Translations under genes and position numbers: made by a program
From: Todiramphus chloris collaris
Taxonomy: Eukaryota; Chordata; Aves; Coraciiformes; Alcedinidae
Direction: 5' to 3'
Assembly (NCBI GenBank): GCA_025345505.1
Contig: JANVCC010000152.1
Coordinates: 1-64,000, forward strand
Length of the DNA stretch: 64,000 nucleotides
In this document: positions 36,961 through 48,220 of the stretch, piece after piece
Layout: every line of letters begins with the position of its first letter
Numbering within the stretch: position 1 is the first letter of the stretch
Notes under the pieces: model-generated
What the model was told of the DNA's origin: nothing
Seen by the model: the letters and a program-made list of their open reading frames with translations, nothing else
Databases searched by the model: none

Positions 36961-38589
36961 CTTTCATTCATACTCCATGCAAACTTGTTACTTGTGTATT
37001 GACTATACTGTATATCTCCTTTACAAATCTCTACATAAAAGCTTCAGCTTGGAGAACAGAAGGTAAAGAACTAAAATGAACAACATTTTATCAGTTCAGC
37101 AGCTGTCCCTGCATTATTTATGCTTAATGTTGATGCCACAGGTTAATGGGAAGAAGCTAATCAATGCCTTTACAGATGCTAGAAGAACCATTCCAGTGAA
37201 GTATCACTTCAGTTTTGTATTGCAGCTTCCAGGCTGAAACCCAGGGATTGCAACTTTCTTCTTTATTACAGTGTGCTTCACCTCTTTGCCACTAAGAAAG
37301 TGAAAGGACTTTTTAAAAGAAAAAAATTCAAAGTTGGTCATCTCAGAGCACAAAAGGATGTCTGGTCAAAATATCAAAGGAAAATGGAATAAGCTAATGA
37401 CTGAGGATCTATTTCCAAGGCAATAGATGACTTAAGTCAGACTTTATCTTTGTATATTAAAAAGTGTAACTATATCTAATACAAGAGTATGTAATGTGCT
37501 AGATAGTCCCTGTGTGTTTTTAATAAGACTTGTTACTCATATTAAAACTAAAATTGGCCTTGCCTTCATCAAGATACCGCTCATTCAAGTTAACTCCATA
37601 CCTTTTTATGTGGGGAAGTCCTTAGCTATTAGAACTTACTTGGACTCTAAGCAGAAAATAGATGATTCCTTGCTTTATTCTATGTACCAGAGCTACATAA
37701 ATTCAATTAGGACGAAATCCTCCAGCTGATACTTATAATTTCTCTTTGTTTGGATTGTATGAGCAGCAGATCACATTCTGTTTTGATGTCTGTTGTGCAT
37801 CCACCCCTAACGTAAACAGAGCACAAAGTTTAAGTCATAGAAATTAAAAAAAATGTAAACTGAAATACAAGCAATGGAAAAAATATATTAAAAAACTAAT
37901 TGTCTCAGTCTCTATTTGACTTTGGACTTCTAAAACTTTCAATTTTTGTAGTCAACATATCATATTTTGTAGTATTTATAGTGAACTCATCCAAGAATTC
38001 TGACATATATTTTGAAAGTTAAATGCATATTTTTACAAAACATGAAAAAATTCCTTTGTGAATGCCAAATATCTCTAATGGGAATGTAACCATCCTAAAG
38101 AATATACATACAAAAATTCTTAGACTGGATTTTCAGTTTTTAAAATGTTTGAATGTTTAAAATATTGAATGTTTTGGCAGGGGGAAAAAAAAAAAAAGGT
38201 ATCCTTTCTGTTTCCCTGAAGCTCTTGGAAATGAATTTTTTTTCCTACAGTCTAAAAGCATAAATCTCTCTTCAACAGAGTATATCATAGCAGATGTTAG
38301 CATCTACTTAAAATAGAGCTGTACCTGAAATGTCTTTGTTGAACTATAATACTCTGTAATACACAATTTTACACACATCATTAATTTCTCAGTGCTTCTA
38401 ACCAAAGAAAGAAATAAGATTACCTGTCTTTTTTTGAGCTCTCAATAGGTTTGAACAATTCTGACTAAGGAATTTGTACTACAATTTTAGACCGACAGAT
38501 ATTCAGCCTCTGAAGTACTATCAGACAAAGTCTGAAAAGAGTTAAGAATTGTGTAATATTTTCAATGCCACAAATTTAAACTTCCTTCT

Positions 38590-39760
38590 CACAGAATCAC
38601 AGAATCATTTAGGTTGGAAAAGTCCCTTGGGATCATCATGTCCAACCATTAACCTTACTGTACAAGTTCATCCCTAGACCATATCCCCCAATACCACATC
38701 TAAGCAATGTTTAAACACATCCAGGGATGGTGACTCAACCACCTCCCTGGGCAGCCTATTCCAATATCTCACCACTCTTTCCATGAAGAATTTTTTCCTA
38801 GTGTCTAGTCTAAACCTATCTTGTTTCAGCTTTAGGCCATTCCCTCTGGTTCTGTCACTAATTACCTGAGAGGAAAGAACAGCACCAGCCTCTCTACAAT
38901 GTCCTCTCAGGTAGCTGTAGAGAGTAATAAGGTCTCCCCTCAGCCTCCTCTTCCTCAAACTAAACAAACCCAGCTCCTTCAAATGGTCCTCATATATCCA
39001 GTCCCTTGACCAGCTTCATTGCCCTTCTCTGCACCCACTCCAGCACCTCAATATCTCTCTTGTACTGAGGTGCCCAAAACTGGACACAGTACTCAAGATG
39101 AGGCCTCACCAGTGCTGAGTACAGGGGGACAATCACCTCCCTACTTCTGCTGGTCACACTATTTCTAATACAGGCCAGGATGCCATTGGCCTTCTTTGCC
39201 ATTTGGGCACACTGCTGGCTCAGATTCATTCGCTTGTCAATTAGAACCCCCAGATCCCTCTCTGCCAGACAGCTCTCCAACCATACTTCCCCAAGCCTGT
39301 ATCGTTGCATGGGGTTGCTGCAGCCCAAGTGCAGGACCTGGCACTTGACCTTGTTGAAACTCATTCCATTAGCAGTGGCCCAGCGATCCAGTCTATCTAA
39401 GTCTCTCTGGAAAGCCTCTCTATCCTCACACAGATCGACACACCTGCCTAACTTGGTGTCATCTGCAAATTTACTGATGGTAGACTTTATGTCCTCATCA
39501 AGATCATCAATAAAGATGTTAAATAGAAATGGTCCTAACACTGAGCCCTGAGGAACACCACTTGTGACCTGCTGCCAGTTGGATTTAGTACCACTGGCCA
39601 CTACTCTCTGGGCCCGTCCGTCTAGCCAGTCCTTGAACCAGCAGATTGTATTCTCATCCAGGTCATGAGAAGTCAGTTTTTCCATTAGAAATCTATGGGG
39701 AATATTGTCAAATGCCTTCTGGAAATCCAGGTAGACCACATCCACAGTCTTTCCCTCGTC
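38590..39760 (-). mobile_element. CR1 LINE copy, minus strand, 5'-truncated
   Basis: The 3' tail (ATTCTGTGATTCTGTG on the minus strand) is at about 38,590-38,607. It is followed by the 3' UTR (TTGGACATGATGATCCCAAG) and ORF2 coding up to RT motif A, where homology ends near 39,760. The copy is about 1.17 kb and relatively well preserved, with one frameshift in ORF2. Confidence 0.95.
38674..39745 (-). pseudogene. CR1 ORF2 reverse transcriptase C-terminal part, one frameshift
   Basis: The upstream frame (39,745-38,990, 251 codons) starts inside motif A, with [11 protein letters not shown] at residues 3-13. It has motif [12 protein letters not shown] at 62-72, motif C SKFADD with the catalytic Asp pair at 95-96, and the [19 protein letters not shown] block. 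It runs into a stop just after [14 protein letters not shown]. Coding resumes in another frame (38,982-38,674) with [19 protein letters not shown] and [20 protein letters not shown], so a single small indel near 38,990 breaks it. The active-site residues are intact, but the element lacks the endonuclease and the N-terminal RT. Confidence 0.93.
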
Positions 39761-41887
39761 CTTTCTCCTCTAACATTAAGGAGAACCCAGAATATAATCC
39801 CAGGTAACAGGTTAGTTATTCACATAGGAAGCATGGAAAATTCTCACTTTATGTGGTGAACAGTAGAGAAATGATGATTTGTTTTCCTTATCTTGTTGCT
39901 GACCTTTCGCTAACATCCTACTTTTGTTTGTAAGAAATAACACTAAGTGAAATACAGTCAATAGAAAAAATGTCATTGAAGTTATTATTTGTATTTTCAA
40001 GAAAAAAAATGAAAAAAATACCTTACTTATGCAAATAAGGCCTAATTACTGCCAGTAAAAGATCCAGGTTGGAATATATGGTATCTTTGCATAATATCAG
40101 GCTGTGTAATTCCAAGTATTTCAGCAGTCTGGGAATGGATATTAAATCCTTAGCGTCACTTTCAAAACCCGCTACCTGAAACTAAGCCCAGTTACAGGAA
40201 CCAGGGACACTATATTTGGTGTTTACAGACTAGGTAAAACAGTTGTGGGTTAGGTCATGGTACAATATTATTAAGGGAGAGATGAGTTAGTTGACTGTAT
40301 GGAAATAATGACCCAGAACAGAAGCTGACCCACAGCAAAGCTATTCCTTTTTATTTATGAATACTGTAATTAATTATTTACCACAGTTTAATGTAGGAAA
40401 CTCTTTTGGGTGAGTGATTCTTTAGAAATGAAATGGACAGAATTCTGAGCTCCTGCAGAATACAGCATGCACTGTCATTTCTGAAATACTTCAAGTGATG
40501 AAAGAAAAAATTCTCTGCTCATGAGTTTTTTACCTTCTCAGTTTTTAACAAGTTCTGGAAAACTTAAAAAAATATTTAAACAATATTTGCTTCAAGAGCT
40601 GCTTTGAAAATTGAAAGCAGTTAAGATAAATTGCAACAACATTCTGCAATACTGTATTCTATATTTTATTAATGTCATAATCTATAAAATTCAAGGTAGA
40701 GAAATTAAATTGCTTTCCAACTAAGAAGAACTCAGTGCTTTAACTAATGAAGATAGGAAAGACTTTAGGACTTTCTTCCAAACATGTTGGTTGCTATTGC
40801 AGACATCTTTGAAGAGTTGAATTTGAGTGTTCTATTACTAGTTTGATTTTTTAATTATTATTTTTATTTAATAACTTTAGAAGCACCATTTGTCTGATAA
40901 GAATGCAGACACAAAAGCAGGTCATACAAATAACCAGAACATACCAGAACTTCTTATCAGTAAAAGCATGATGGAAACAAAATATAGGCTTGAAATCCTT
41001 CACCCAGGATATCTGACAAATATTTTACAAGAGACAACATTAGAATGAAACAGTCAAGTGTTGTTTATTAGTGTCTTGTTCCAGATTGACTAAGACTTTC
41101 CTAAGAGGGGAGGTGCTCTGGTATTCTGAAGATATTGGTCATCTTCCCATTTCCAGCACCTCTGCAAGGGAACAGGATACGGGAATTCCACTTCTATCTC
41201 CTAAAGTTGACCTTACTAGCATGACATTCTGAAATACCTGAAGGATAAAGATAACTTTACCTATACATTCTTTCCAGTCACCAGTCAATTCTCACACACT
41301 TTTTAATAGATGTGGTAGATAGAACACTTTCTGACAGGTACAGTACAAAAAAGTAGACAATCGTCAAAGGCTGATGTCATTTGTTTAAAATACTGGCATG
41401 ACCAAGGCTTTAAGTTCTAACTAAATTTGAATGAATAGTGTGAATGGATTGTATCCAACTCAGTCCATCAAGTTTTTCTTGGCCTGTAATAAGCAGGGTC
41501 ATATGTTATAGACTTTTTAATTCAAGCTAATAAACTATCTAATACTACTGTTAGCTAAAGCATTTTGTTTCCAGCGAACTTGATTTTAACAGAATATCCA
41601 ATTAACTGAAGAATAATGAACCAAATTCATTTGAGTAATAAAGTAATGCCTTTTAATTCATTGTAGAAACATTAATTAAAGAGATGGTGAAGGGACAGAG
41701 TCCTTCAGTTTATTATCTCCAAATAATCCTTTGTACCTACTAATAGACAACATTCTCTTTATGAAACTGTTTTTCCTTAACCTATCTGCTTTCCTGCTTT
41801 TTAGTATAAAAATGGAAGGCAGTTGACTAAGATATGTCTTGTCTACATTAAGTGTCCAACAATAATAACCTTCCTGAGACAGGGTGG
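39761..41887. other. Anonymous AT-rich sequence
   Basis: No gene, transposon or structured repeat is recognised. Confidence 0.55.
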
Positions 41888-42235
41888 GTGATGTTAGGAT
41901 GTTCGTCAGGGGAGGTTTAGTCTAGGTATTAGGAAGAATTTCTTTACTGAAAGAGTAGTCAGGTACTGGAACGGGCTGATCAGGGTGGTGGTGGAGTCAC
42001 CATCACTGGAAGAATTAAAAAAAACATATAGACAAGGAACTTCAGGACATGCTTTAGTGGGATTGTGAGGGTTTTGGTCATTGGGGATTTTTTTGTTGGT
42101 TTTGTTTCTTTGTTTCTTTGTTTCTTTTGGGGTTTTTTGTATATTGGGGTTTTTTGGGGGGTTGATGGTTGGATGCAGTGATTTTAGAGGTCTTTTCCAA
42201 CCATGACAATTCTGTGATTCTCTGATTCTATGTTA
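41888..42235 (+). mobile_element. CR1 LINE 3' end fragment, plus strand, with T/G-rich insertion
   Basis: This CR1 3' end contains TCTAGGTATTAGGAAGAATT, AGGTACTGGAACGGGCTG and GGTGGTGGAGTCACCATC, then the UTR ending TTCCAACCATGACAATTCTG with the tail GTGATTCTCTGATTCTATG. Between the UTR halves (about 42,085-42,170) the CR1 sequence is interrupted by a T/G-rich stretch (TTTCTTTGTTTCTTTG, GGGGTTTTTTGGGGGG). Confidence 0.9.
42085..42170. repeat. T/G-rich low-complexity insert in a CR1 UTR
   Basis: TTTG/TTTC-type repeats are followed by G-runs separated by T-runs. This sequence is not part of normal CR1 and probably arose by slippage expansion of a short T/G-rich patch. Confidence 0.75.
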
Positions 42236-44450
42236 CCCTTCCTTACAAATCATAGGGAACATTCTTTCTTATAAATCATAGGGAATAATAGTGTTCTAAT
42301 CTAACCTTAACACTCTATGAAATTAATGTGGAATTTTTATATTAATTAGAGGGGAAGGAGAGTACTGAGATAAGAAGTGAATTCACTGTGGTTTGTGCTT
42401 GCCTACAGTGAACTCAATGAGCACAGTCATCCTTAGGATCAAAAGAGACCCATACGGTGAATTTTTTTAAAGGGCTATATAAATTAATACCCTCAGATTT
42501 AAAACCAAAGATTATTCTATTCCTCAATTAGTTTAGATCAAATCTTTCCCAATGTCATCTGCAGTTAATATTTTAAATTTTTCTTCAAAAAGGAGTTTAG
42601 TGGTTCTATTTTTGAAGGTTTAAAGAAGAGGGGGAGGGTCTAGAGCTGCTCAGAGGGTGTTACTCCTTTTGTGTTCTAGACCTGTTTCACATGGCTACCA
42701 AGACTCATCGCCTGGATATGAATCCCTGTATCACTTTGCTCTGTCCATTTCATAGGTACCATCTGATCCATTGCTTCTTAATAATGTGTTCTGCTTTCAC
42801 ATTTGATGACTGTGTTCTTTTGTCCAGCTTTTGACAACTTACTTCTTTTTCCTTTATTGTTCACTGATCACAAGCAAGACAGCACCAGCTCATGAGAGGC
42901 TACTGCTATTTACATCCATATGCTTACAACAAACAAGTTTAGAGCTCCATAGTCCTTATGTGACTTTCTAGTTTAGTATGGTTTCTTGTTTTTTTATAAG
43001 TTAATTATATCCTTGTTTTTAACATAAGTGGTGATATATACAGGTAGTAAGCAACCTGATATTCCTATTGAGCAATATTTTTTGTAAAAAAATTTAGACA
43101 AAATGAAGATAGTTGACAAATAATGGTCCAGATTTGACTCCATACATAATAGAAAACCATTTTTATAATCTACACATTTGGATTGTAGATAACCAGTATC
43201 AAAGAAACAAGTTTAAAATAATGGTCTTGAAATCCAATTAACCTTGTTATTATTACAGTGGAGTTTCTTATTTACCATGGTCACAGTTGATATATCAGCA
43301 TTTTTGTATGTGACTATCTATACATGTTTGGCTGCTGTAATGTTAATAAATGTTCTTTACAGAGGGTGAAGCTAATATCTCTCTCCATGAGACACAAATA
43401 AGTATCAACTTTGCACCATGTTTCACAGTTTTATTGAAAATGTCATATGGGCAGATTACACAACAAGTTTTTTTGAATATTTTCTCTGCTTTTTTAGGAT
43501 ATTCTGCCCCATTAATATCTTCACAGCATTTGTTTCATGCAAATAAGTTTTAATTTTTAATGCCACCTATCCTAAAACAGAATTTTGATCGTATAAACCA
43601 CACAGGACGAGTCCCAGGCAAGAAGCTCTTTTAGGGTCAGCATGATTACTCACAAATACAATTCAGTAGTTTGTGAAAAAGTATTGTTCATGGGAAGTCC
43701 GGTGCTCCAAGCAAAACCTCAGTGTTGGATGTAACTCCAATACTGGTTGTAATGTAGCACAGCAAAAGGAAGGCAAATCTTGTCACAAATTAAAAATTAG
43801 AAAAAAATAATTTATTACATAAAATATCTGAGTACTTTTTGATTTGATTTGGTTTGGTTTGATTTGTTTGTTTGTTTCCAAAATAAAAGAGGGTAAATGC
43901 TGCAAATACTAGAGTGTCATCATAAAAAGAATCATAACATGAACTTAGTCTAATAAGTAGAGGTGAAATAAGAAAACTATCCTGAGATAATTTCTGCTGT
44001 TTTACTAGCTTCCAAAGTGCTAAGGATATCTGATTAGGATAGTATCAGTTAATATAGTAAATATATTGCTAAGATACATTTTTTAAGTCAAATGCAACTT
44101 AGTTTAGAGATTTATTCAGAATAAGCACAGAAGCAGTAGCAATTTTTCAGCATTATTGTCCACCTAGGTTTCCATACATATATAAGATCACTTTACAGCT
44201 ACACAAGAAATGTAACACGTTTGCAACTGTGACTCTGACACCTTTGTCACTATACTAAGTGTTCTTACCATAATCATCATCATAACTTTTTTATTTGTGC
44301 TAAGAAATCTAACAATAGTTGGACAGGATAGAAAGAAAAGGCAAAAAGCTCCTGAAAGTCAGTTTCCCTGAAAAACAGGTATTGTATACTCAGTAAAGCA
44401 ATCTCTGTTTTATTCATTCTGTCGTACCACCATCAAGAAAATCATTCACC
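42236..44450. other. Anonymous AT-rich sequence
   Basis: No gene or transposon is recognised. A 17-bp near-duplicate (TTACAAATCATAGGGAA and TTATAAATCATAGGGAA) lies at about 42,243-42,286, and a GATTTGGTTTGG-type T/G tract at 43,841-43,877. Confidence 0.55.
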
Positions 44451-45890
44451 ATCATAGAATCATAGAATCGTCTGGTTGGAAGAGACCTTTAAGATCATCG
44501 AGTCCAACCATTCACCCTGCACTGCCAGGGTCCCTAAACCATGTCCCTCAGCACCACATCCATACAGTTTTTAAACACTTCCAGGGATGGGGACTCCACC
44601 ACCTCCCTGGGCAGCCCATTCCAATGCTTAACTACTCTCTCTGTAAAGAAATTTTTCCTGATATATAACCTAAATTTCCCTTGGAGCAACTCGAAGCCAT
44701 TCTTTTTCGTCCTGTCATTTTTAATTTGTGAGAAGAGGTTGACACCCACCTCCCTACAACTTCCCTTCAGGTAGTTGTAGAGAGCAATAAGGTCCCCCCT
44801 GAGCCTCCTCTTCTCCAAACTAAACAATCCCAGCTCCCTCAGCCTCTCCTCATTGGAGAAATTCTCCAGACCCTTCACCAGCTTCGTTGCCCGTCTCTGA
44901 ACTCGCTCCAGTACCTCAACATCCTTCTTGTAGCAAGGGGCCCAAAACTGGACACAGTATTCAAGGTGTGGCCTCACCAGTGCCGAGTACAATCGGGGTA
45001 CAATCACCTCCCTGCTCCTGCTGGCCACACTGTTCTTGATACATGCCAGGATGCTGTTGGCTTTCTTGGCTGCTTGGGCACACTGCTGGCTCATATTCAG
45101 TCGGCTGCCTACCAGCACCCCCAAGTCCTTCTCCGCTGTGCAGTTTTCCAGCCACTTCTTCCCAAGCCTGTAACACTGCAGGGGGTTGTTGTGACCCAAG
45201 TGCAGGACCCTGCACTTGGTCTTGTTGAACCTCATGCAGTTGGCTTCAGCCCATTGCTCCATCCTGGCCAGATCCCTCTGCAGAGCCTCCCGACCCTCAG
45301 GCAGATCAACGCACCCACCCAATTTAGTGTCATCTGCGAACTTGCTAAGGATGCACTCTATCCGCTCATCCAAGTCATTGACAAAGATATTGAAGAGAAC
45401 TGGTCCCGACACTGAGCCTTGGGGAACACCACTAGTGACCGGCCACCAACTGGATTTAGCTCCATTTACCACCACTCGCTGGGCCCAGCCAGCCAACCAG
45501 TTTCGGATCCAGCGAAGCACACATCCATCCAAGCCATAGGCAGCCAGTTTCTGCAGGAAAATGCTATGGGAAACAGTATCAAAGGCTTTGCTAAAATCAA
45601 GGTAGACAACATCCACAGATCTTCCCTCATCCACTAGATGGGTCATTTTATCATAGAATGAGATCAGGTTTGTCAGACAAGACCTGCCCTTCATAAATCC
45701 AAGTTGACTGGGCCTCATCATCTGTCTGTCCTGTATATGTCCCATGATAACATTCAGAATGATCTGCTCCATGAGTTTACCTGGCACTGAGGTCAGACTG
45801 ACAGGCCTGTAGTTCCCTGGGTCTTCTCTCTTACCTTTGTTGTATATTGGCATCACGTTTACCAACTTCCAGTCAGCTTGTACCTCCCCT
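44451..45890 (-). mobile_element. CR1 LINE copy, minus strand, best preserved in the window
   Basis: The 3' tail (ATTCTATGATTCTATGAT on the minus strand) is at 44,451-44,468. The 3' UTR follows, with GACTCGATGATCTTAAAGG, and then an uninterrupted ORF2 frame to the 5' truncation near 45,890. The length is about 1.44 kb. The lack of any stop or frameshift across 443 codons points to a younger insertion than the other CR1 copies here. Confidence 0.96.
44534..45865 (-). CDS. Truncated CR1 ORF2: reverse transcriptase, 443 codons open
   Basis: This is the C-terminal half of the LINE ORF2 polyprotein. In full-length elements that protein nicks genomic DNA and copies the element RNA at the target site. 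Visible RT blocks are NYRPVSLTS at residues 18-26, [10 protein letters not shown] at 54-63, motif [12 protein letters not shown] at 86-96, motif [12 protein letters not shown] at 145-155 (Ser where most copies have Leu), and motif [12 protein letters not shown] at 174-184 with the catalytic Asp pair at 178-179. [14 protein letters not shown] and [11 protein letters not shown] blocks follow, and it ends RDMV. The frame begins inside homology (the first codon is TTG, and upstream codons still read EVQADWK), so there is no native start. The endonuclease and ORF1 are missing, making it a dead-on-arrival copy rather than an expressed gene. Confidence 0.93.
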   Translation of the reverse strand: MVNVMPIYNKGKREDPGNYRPVSLTSVPGKLMEQIILNVIMGHIQDRQMMRPSQLGFMKGRSCLTNLISFYDKMTHLVDEGRSVDVVYLDFSKAFDTVSHSIFLQKLAAYGLDGCVLRWIRNWLAGWAQRVVVNGAKSSWWPVTSGVPQGSVSGPVLFNIFVNDLDERIECILSKFADDTKLGGCVDLPEGREALQRDLARMEQWAEANCMRFNKTKCRVLHLGHNNPLQCYRLGKKWLENCTAEKDLGVLVGSRLNMSQQCAQAAKKANSILACIKNSVASRSREVIVPRLYSALVRPHLEYCVQFWAPCYKKDVEVLERVQRRATKLVKGLENFSNEERLRELGLFSLEKRRLRGDLIALYNYLKGSCREVGVNLFSQIKNDRTKKNGFELLQGKFRLYIRKNFFTERVVKHWNGLPREVVESPSLEVFKNCMDVVLRDMV

Positions 45891-45932
45891 CTTTCTCCAG
45901 ACCTTCTCCAGACTCATCTCTCTTTCTCCAGA
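45889..45932. repeat. Triplicated CTTTCTCCAGAC motif at the CR1 5' junction
   Basis: CTTTCTCCAGAC lies at 45,891-45,902 and 45,921-45,932, with CTTCTCCAGAC at 45,903-45,913 between them, immediately outside the point where CR1 homology stops. Confidence 0.85.
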
Positions 45933-47929
45933 CTTTCTACTTCTCCTGAAGATAATAAATGACAATAAGCCTTCCACAAACATAGATAGAAGAAAAGATG
46001 TACCCTTCTGAGCATTAATTTTAAATCACTGTATCCCTACAGCCCTGTAATTTATTTTCTTAAAATTTACATGCAACTCATTCTTCACATTTGCTTCAAA
46101 GTGAGAGCAGCTGAGGTAGATTTTTTTATAAAGTGGCAATCCTCTTCCCATTGCAATCACATGGAAGTACATGAGTTTAGTAGATGTTTAACAGGGACCT
46201 TGCTGAATGGATGAGATTTAAATCACATATTCCCAAACATGGGCAGCCTGCCAGCCTGCTCTTTTGGCATTTCCCTTATAACAACAAAACAGAAACTGTA
46301 TCTTTGCTATATATTGGCTAGAGATGTGATGTTTTGCACAGGAACCATAGCTGAGATTACAAATTTAAAGTTTAAAATATAATTTCAAGTTAATGTTTTC
46401 AAAATTTTATTTCATCTCTGAATTTTTTTTCCCATGGAAGGAAAAAAAATTATAAATCTGTGTTTAATTTCCCAGGCTTGTGCACCATATTTTAGATCTA
46501 CAACATTCAGTTGTACCCGTATTTTTATGTTTTGCTATGTCAGTAGGTTAATGAAAGATGACTGAATTAACCAGACACAGAAATGTAACAAAAGGAGTTT
46601 TCTGAAATTAAAAAAAAAAACAAAAAAACAAAAAAAAAAAAAAAAAAAAACAAAAGGAGGAAAAAAGGCTCCATATTTTTGTAATTATAATACAGTTTCT
46701 TACTTGAGCATCAGTTAAAATAATGGAAAATAATGTCTTCACTTAAAAAATGTGTTATATATAGGAGTCATGGGAATTTTCCATGCTTCATCTGGAAAAT
46801 TGCTATAACTGCCTTAGTTACAGCACTAGTTATAATTGCTATAACTCCATTATTTCATGCTGAAGATATTTGACACTTTACATTTCAGAATCTTAGTGTA
46901 CTTTAAAATACTAAACAATATGATACTTCTTTGAATAAATGCATACTCACATGTGTGTCTGTGTATGTATATATACATACACAAATGCACACATACCAAA
47001 AGAAGAAGGCAAGGTATGGTGGGCTGCAATGTATCTCTAAGGCCAAGCCTACACTCCTCTTCATTACTAGCACAGTTAATTCAGCAGAAGATTCTAGTGA
47101 AATTTCAATCGTATTAAGGAAGCATATTTTCACACACTTAGCTTATTCTGACTCTGAGAAGTCATTTTATTTTACCAACAAACAGCATAATTTTGCCATG
47201 AGTGTTCTCTGATACACTGCAGTAATTTTCCATATGAGAAAGTTCTAATTAGAACTTCTCAGCTCAAAGTCATGGCTTGTCTAGAAAATGACACATGAAG
47301 ATGGAAACCTGGGTAAATACTTAGCAAGTCTTGACTGTATAAATTATCTACATAACATTAAAAAAGAATAAAAGTACTCTGCACTCAAACTGAGATCCCC
47401 AAAATCCCTGTGACAGCATTAGACGATATTTATTAGCTCAGACTTGGCATTCTGCTGCCTTCTATTCAGCACAAACTAATGACACAGGATGTTTATTTAC
47501 GCTTAGAATATGAATACAATACAAACTACTGTCTTCTCACATGCCATACAGTAAACTTTTTTTATGAAAGGATAATCATTTCACTTAGCTGAGTATATTG
47601 ACTAGTCCAGAGACTAGTTCTGTGTCCTTGCACTTTGTCACAGAAAGACGTACAAAATACTATCTCCCAAAACTAGTGGTAATGAGTAGGGAGTAATTTT
47701 CTGTCTGGTGGAAGGATGGTGAATAACACTGAGAAAACCTGTATTTGACATAACAGGGGCAAATTAGAGACCAGAAGAAGATTTTTTCTGCATGTATTCA
47801 ATGAAGAATTTGATATAAAATAATGTTTTACGGGCCCTGACATTATTTTCATCTTGAAGCACCACCACAGCCTGATAAGTATGTCCTGATCACACATGTT
47901 TGGTTTTTGAAAAAGAAATTATTCTCAAC
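45933..47929. other. Anonymous AT-rich sequence
   Basis: No gene or transposon is recognised. An A-rich tract at 46,610-46,655 is flanked by the direct repeat AACAAAAGGAG. A TGTATGTATATATACATACA-like palindromic patch lies near 46,963-46,983. Confidence 0.55.
46610..46655. repeat. A-rich tract with regularly placed C
   Basis: A11-C-A7-C-A21-C-AAAA. The 11-bp AACAAAAGGAG occurs on both sides, at 46,587-46,597 and 46,649-46,659. Confidence 0.88.
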
Positions 47930-48220
47930 CATTCTCAAGGGCTGATAATGAAACAGATGTTGTTTAATGTCTTTGGTACTGAACTGAACAATGGGATGAA
48001 GTCCATCTTCAGTGAGTATGCAGACGGTATCAAAGTGAAGAAAGCTGTCAGAGACTTTATGAAGTTGAACAGAGCTGGATGCAAAATTCTGCACATGCTG
48101 GGGACATTCTGGCTAGCAAGAAGCTTAGCAGACAAGGAATTAGGTGTCCCAGTGGATAAGCCAAACATTATTCATCAGTGTGTACTTGCAGAAATTACAA
48201 CTGTATATTGGGCTTTATGA
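47930..48220 (+). pseudogene. Decayed CR1 reverse transcriptase fragment
   Basis: The homology covers RT motif B end to just past motif C. The catalytic motif reads YADG instead of F/YADD, so the second Asp is lost, and the frame stops shortly after. The segment matches the residues following motif B in the 44.5 kb copy but with many substitutions. Confidence 0.82.

Larger units (their letters stand above)
21738..38589. other. Long AT-rich stretch without recognised genes or transposons
   Basis: About 16.8 kb in which I see only simple repeats: (AAAT)n at 22,325-22,349, a GGA-rich minisatellite at 22,503-22,547, AAAT at 27,421-27,436, T22 at 29,643-29,664, (AC)23 at 36,912-36,957, and a 19-bp tandem duplication at 34,642-34,679. 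No open frame here shows a recognisable domain. It may be intergenic or part of a very long intron; the sequence alone does not decide. Confidence 0.55.

Noticed and set aside
36775..37066. Frames with long His-Thr runs
   Set aside because: Translation of the (AC)23 microsatellite.
39180..39551. 123-codon plus-strand frame
   Set aside because: Antisense shadow of the CR1 reverse transcriptase on the minus strand.
44966..45415. 149-codon plus-strand frame overlapping the 44.5 kb CR1
   Set aside because: It is antisense to the well-supported RT frame; the real homology is on the minus strand.
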